From positions 1 through 15,732 of the forward strand of contig JALOQO010000004.1 in assembly GCA_025453305.1 (NCBI GenBank): DNA of 15,732 nt, written 5' to 3'. The notes under the pieces are model-generated. The model did not search any database, was not told the origin of the DNA, and saw only the letters and a list, made by a program, of their open reading frames with translations. Positions 14,030 through 15,732 of the stretch are shown here, piece by piece (position 1 is the stretch's first letter; every line of letters starts with the position of its first letter). This DNA is from Patescibacteria group bacterium. Its GTDB lineage: Bacteria; Patescibacteriota; Saccharimonadia; Saccharimonadales; CAIOMD01. The position numbers and the translations under genes were made by a program.

Positions 14030-14270
14030 TGGGGATTGGCCAAGTGTGAGACCCGCCGGTGGCGGGTTGCAAGACGACCTTCACTTGAAAGCTATGCTTT
14101 CACAGCAGAAGTCGTGTGGGTGAAGCAATCCAGTGGATTGCTGCAAGGAAATCTACTCTTCAAAACTAGTATTGTAAGATGTAGTTTCGGGGTCGCAAGA
14201 TGTGACGGCGGAGCTTGCCAAGGCACACCTTACCATTCTCCTTGCATACATTAACAAATCGAACCCCTGC
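14030..14270 (+). ncRNA. tRNA-Gln-derived structured RNA, unit 1 (long insertion)
   Basis: The first 17 nt (14030-14046) equal the 5' end of the tRNA-Gln gene at 14508, through the acceptor strand and into the D loop, and a TATAAT lies 25 nt upstream. After that the sequence is different and strongly structured. It forms ACCCGCC-GGT-GGCGGGT (14051-14067), TGAAAGC-TAT-GCTTTCA (14086-14102) and AGCAATCC-AGT-GGATTGCT (14124-14142). A long-range GCAAGGA/TCCTTGC helix joins 14143-14149 to 14239-14245. The 3' end reads ATCGAACCCCTGC (14258-14270), like a T loop followed by a strand able to pair with the 5' GGGG. No anticodon arm or protein is visible. It may be a decayed tRNA copy with inserted palindromes, or a tRNA-derived regulatory RNA. 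It is not a working tRNA. Confidence 0.4.
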
Positions 14271-14276
14271 TTGGGT

Positions 14277-14282
14277 TATAAT
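14277..14282 (+). promoter_or_regulatory. TATAAT box of the second tRNA-Gln-like unit
   Basis: GGTTATAAT ends 14 nt before TGGGGATTGG at 14297. The same TTATAAT word precedes all three tandem units, so the duplications appear to have included the promoter. No good -35 is seen. Confidence 0.5.
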
Positions 14283-14296
14283 AAAGCATAAGATAT

Positions 14297-14483
14297 TGGG
14301 GATTGGCCAAGTGGTAAGGCACATGGTTTTGGTCCATGCATTCGGGTGAGAAGCACCAGTGGTGCTTCGGAACCTCGGAAACAGATTTGAAACTCGTTTC
14401 AAGTATGTTGAGAGCGGGTCGGGACTCGGCTGAAACATGTTTCACCGAGATCGTGACGAGAATCAGATTCGAACCCCAGCACA
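14297..14483 (+). ncRNA. tRNA-Gln-like gene with about 115-nt insertion in the T arm, unit 2
   Basis: The first 50 nt (14297-14346) are identical to the intact tRNA-Gln (14508-14557): acceptor strand, D arm, anticodon arm with TTG, and variable loop. In the T stem, after CGGG, it leaves the tRNA sequence. The insertion has GAAGCACC-AGT-GGTGCTTC (14350-14368), TTGAAA-CTCG-TTTCAA (near 14388-14403) and a longer CTCGG/CCGAG pairing. The end reads GATTCGAACCCCAGCACA (14466-14483), a T-loop-like TTCGAA and CCCCA that pairs with the 5' TGGGG, but one of the two 3' stem strands of a real tRNA is missing and CCA is not encoded. No group I or group II intron core is recognised, and simple removal of the insert would not restore a complete tRNA. 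It may be a pseudogene or a long tRNA-like RNA. Confidence 0.5.
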
Positions 14484-14490
14484 TTTCAGT

Positions 14491-14496
14491 TATAAT
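14491..14496 (+). promoter_or_regulatory. TATAAT box of the intact tRNA-Gln gene
   Basis: TATAAT ends 11 nt before the first base of the tRNA at 14508, consistent with its own promoter and a short 5' leader for RNase P to remove. Confidence 0.6.
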
Positions 14497-14507
14497 CAAT
14501 AGTACGA

Positions 14508-14582
14508 TGGGGATTGGCCAAGTGGTAAGGCACATGGTTTTGGTCCATGCATTCGGGGGTTCGAATCCCTCATCCCCAGCCA
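14508..14582 (+). tRNA. tRNA-Gln (anticodon UUG), CCA encoded
   Basis: A complete cloverleaf is present. The acceptor stem is TGGGGAT/ATCCCCA (14508-14514, 14572-14578), with discriminator G14579 and CCA at 14580-14582. The D stem is GCC/GGC. The anticodon stem is CATGG/CCATG (14533-14537, 14545-14549) around loop TTTTGGT, which gives anticodon TTG (14540-14542) for CAA codons. The T stem is GGGGG/CCCTC around TTCGAAT. It is the only intact member of three tandem units with the same 5' sequence. A 17-bp palindrome begins inside the CCA. Confidence 0.97.
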
Positions 14583-14619
14583 ATTCAATAAGGCTCCTTT
14601 TTGGAGCCTTATTGAATTG
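14581..14619 (+). repeat. Perfect 17-bp palindrome directly after tRNA-Gln
   Basis: CAATTCAATAAGGCTCC (14581-14597), loop TTTTT (14598-14602), and the exact reverse complement (14603-14619). The first two bases are the last two of the tRNA CCA. No T-run follows the stem, so it is not a standard intrinsic terminator, though the stem could stop polymerase or guide 3' processing. It could also be a mobile palindromic repeat. Confidence 0.8.
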
Positions 14620-14652
14620 TTAGAGAAAGCAACTGAACTTCTTTTGGTTACG

Positions 14653-14763
14653 TGGGGCTCGAACAGGCGGAGCGATGCCGAACCATTTAGCGAGGCCGCG
14701 AGCCGGGTTCGCGAGCGAAAAGCCAAGCTTTTCGACTTGTGAATCGAAAGTCCCTTCTCCCCA
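14653..14763 (-). other. Structured element with tRNA-like ends, opposite strand
   Basis: Read on the minus strand it starts TGGGGAGAAGGGA (complement of 14751-14763) and ends TGTTCGAGCCCCACG, so TGGGG can pair with CCCCA, and a T-loop-like TTCGAG stands just before the 3' strand, as in units 1 and 2. Inside are CGAAAAGC-TTG-GCTTTTCG (14716-14734), another 8-bp stem with a three-base loop, and CGCGA/TCGCG. No D arm or proper anticodon arm is found, and no clear promoter. Relationship to the tRNA-Gln units is an inference from architecture, not from sequence identity. The strand is uncertain. Confidence 0.3.
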
Positions 14764-14804
14764 GACAAGAGGTATATTGGTTAATGTAGCAATCATAAGT
14801 TACA

Positions 14805-14866
14805 TATAATTTAAGTAAGTAAGTTTTAATGCGCAACCTATCTTATGTCTATGGGTTGCTTTTTGA
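14805..14866 (+). terminator. Intrinsic terminator, possibly ending a very short transcript
   Basis: GCAACC (14833-14838) pairs with GGTTGC (14854-14859), followed by TTTTT (14860-14864). It can terminate read-through from the tRNA region. A TATAAT box (14805-14810) only 22 nt upstream of the stem could also drive an RNA of about 50 nt that is mostly this hairpin. Confidence 0.6.
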
Positions 14867-15079
14867 GTCTCTGGTTTTTGGGGAAAGGTGATGACCGGCA
14901 TATCATAAATGCTCGCCTTTAACACCGCCGTAAAACTAAAGTAAACAGCAGGTTCTAGCGGTAACAAAAATAGCATAATTAAATGCTACCCAAACTATTT
15001 ATGAATACAATTGTGCTTCGCACAACTTCGTCAAAGTCATATACTATGATTCATTAGTACAAATCTAACATCTAATAGG
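14867..15079. other. Non-coding stretch without recognised gene
   Basis: No credible ORF or RNA gene is seen between the terminator and the end of the desulfurase gene. The only clear structure is a hairpin TTGTGC-TTC-GCACAA (15011-15025), again a perfect stem with a three-base loop, with no T-run after it. No terminator for the desulfurase gene was identified with confidence. Confidence 0.5.
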
Positions 15080-15732
15080 CTACAAATGATGTAGCGTCTG
15101 TAGCAATAAGTCGATTTGCTCATCATCGTTAAAAATGTGGCTACTTATTCTGACAACATTTCTCGTTTGGTGCTTCTCATCTATACAATGATCACCTGCT
15201 CTGACCTGGATATTGTTGTCGTCCAGGAAGGATGCTATGTCTTTTGAGTCATAACCATCAATCGTAAACGAAACAATACCATTGCCGTGGCATTTATTAT
15301 CTGGGTATCCAATTCCTTTGGTGAAACTTAGTCCGTCTATAGAGTTTAATGATTCTATTATCTTAGATGTCTGGGTGGACAATGTCCTATTAATCGAGTA
15401 AATATCGGCGCTTTTTAACACTGATATGGCAGAATCTAATGCTGCTACGGCCACAACTGGCATGCTATGGGGTTCTATTGTTTGCTTGATTTTTTTATGA
15501 TGCTTTTTAGCAATAAACAAAACTCCAACTCCACTTAGACCTCCGGCTTTCTCTGCAGAAAACATCAATGCGTCACACTGTAGTTTTTTTACATTAACAG
15601 GCATCCTAGATATGGCCTGAGACGCATCTACAACCAGCTTGGAGCTAGGGTACAAAGACTTTAGGGTATTAATTGGATTGTCGACACCATATAGATGGTG
15701 GATGTAAGAACTAAATACGATATCAGCTCGCT
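15080..15732 (-). CDS. Cysteine desulfurase (class V aminotransferase), N-terminal half outside window
   Basis: About 216 C-terminal residues are visible; the frame runs through the right edge, so the methionine at 15655 is internal. 'VVDASQAISRMPVNV' contains the Asp and Gln that hold the PLP ring. 'FSAEKAGGLSGVGVLFI' contains the lysine that forms the PLP Schiff base and the following glycine loop. 'VRAGDHCIDE' matches the catalytic-cysteine loop of SufS/CsdA-type enzymes (R-x-G-x-H-C), and 'NVVRISSHIFNDDEQID' is the usual C-terminal strand. The enzyme takes sulfur from cysteine for Fe-S clusters or tRNA thiolation. Oddly, the residue before the PLP lysine is Glu where desulfurases usually have His. 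A nearby class V relative with another substrate is possible. No suf or isc gene is visible. Confidence 0.85.
   Translation of the reverse strand, partial: RADIVFSSYIHHLYGVDNPINTLKSLYPSSKLVVDASQAISRMPVNVKKLQCDALMFSAEKAGGLSGVGVLFIAKKHHKKIKQTIEPHSMPVVAVAALDSAISVLKSADIYSINRTLSTQTSKIIESLNSIDGLSFTKGIGYPDNKCHGNGIVSFTIDGYDSKDIASFLDDNNIQVRAGDHCIDEKHQTRNVVRISSHIFNDDEQIDLLLQTLHHL

Noticed and set aside
14347..14465. Group I or group II intron in the tRNA-Gln copy
   Set aside because: No P3-P7 core or domain V is visible, the insert is only about 115 nt, and removal would not give a complete tRNA because a 3' stem strand is missing. The shared GTGAGA at the divergence points of units 1 and 2 is too short to rely on.
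14036..14768. Several ORFs of 70-110 codons on both strands across the tRNA region
   Set aside because: They are read through the tRNA-Gln copies and hairpins, repeat the same peptide because of the duplication, and match no protein family.
1..15732. CRISPR array, insertion sequence or prophage genes
   Set aside because: No regularly spaced direct repeats, transposase, integrase or phage structural genes were found.

Overview
The window looks like a piece of a small-genome Candidate Phyla Radiation (Patescibacteria) chromosome, most likely Candidatus Saccharibacteria (TM7). The clues are the low G+C, the dense mix of single genes on both strands, very short spacers, convergent genes whose ends overlap, and start codons that often sit about 7 nt downstream of a TANAAT -10 box with no Shine-Dalgarno (SD) sequence. 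The phylum is an inference from style and gene content; no 16S rRNA is present. All twelve genes whose stop lies in the window end in TAA or TAG, never TGA, and none contains an in-frame TGA.

Layout. 1-2173: smpB (cut by the left edge), a membrane-anchored clan GH-A glycoside-hydrolase-like protein and a family 2 glycosyltransferase. 2156-3899: a six-helix, histidine-bearing membrane protein divergent from a membrane-anchored cytochrome b5-like protein, which is followed 3 nt later by rsmG. 3900-7061: the least ordinary part. A two-way terminator is followed by a 570-nt non-coding stretch with a clear CIRCE (HrcA) operator between divergent promoters. One promoter drives a structured RNA, possibly with a 33-codon ORF; the other may drive a ParB-like gene. 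A 295-nt spacer and an HhH-GPD-like Fe-S protein come next. 7058-8542: corrinoid adenosyltransferase and a divergent aquaporin with a lysine-rich tail. 8584-13952: a UvrD-like helicase fused to a RecB-type nuclease, an MscS channel and dihydroorotate dehydrogenase. 14000-14765: a tRNA-Gln(UUG) gene preceded by two longer relatives that share its 5' end and have their own TATAAT boxes, and followed by a 17-bp palindrome and a third tRNA-like structured element on the other strand. 15080-15732: the C-terminal half of a cysteine desulfurase, cut by the right edge.

How the parts fit. SmpB, RsmG and tRNA-Gln serve translation; the helicase-nuclease, the HhH-GPD-like protein and the ParB-like protein act on DNA; the aquaporin and MscS channel suggest osmotic adaptation; the glycosyl enzymes and the two possible heme proteins act at the envelope. 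PyrD, the corrinoid adenosyltransferase and the desulfurase are isolated metabolic genes. The strongest candidates for something undescribed are the CIRCE-controlled RNA locus beside the ParB-like gene and the tRNA-Gln-derived RNAs.
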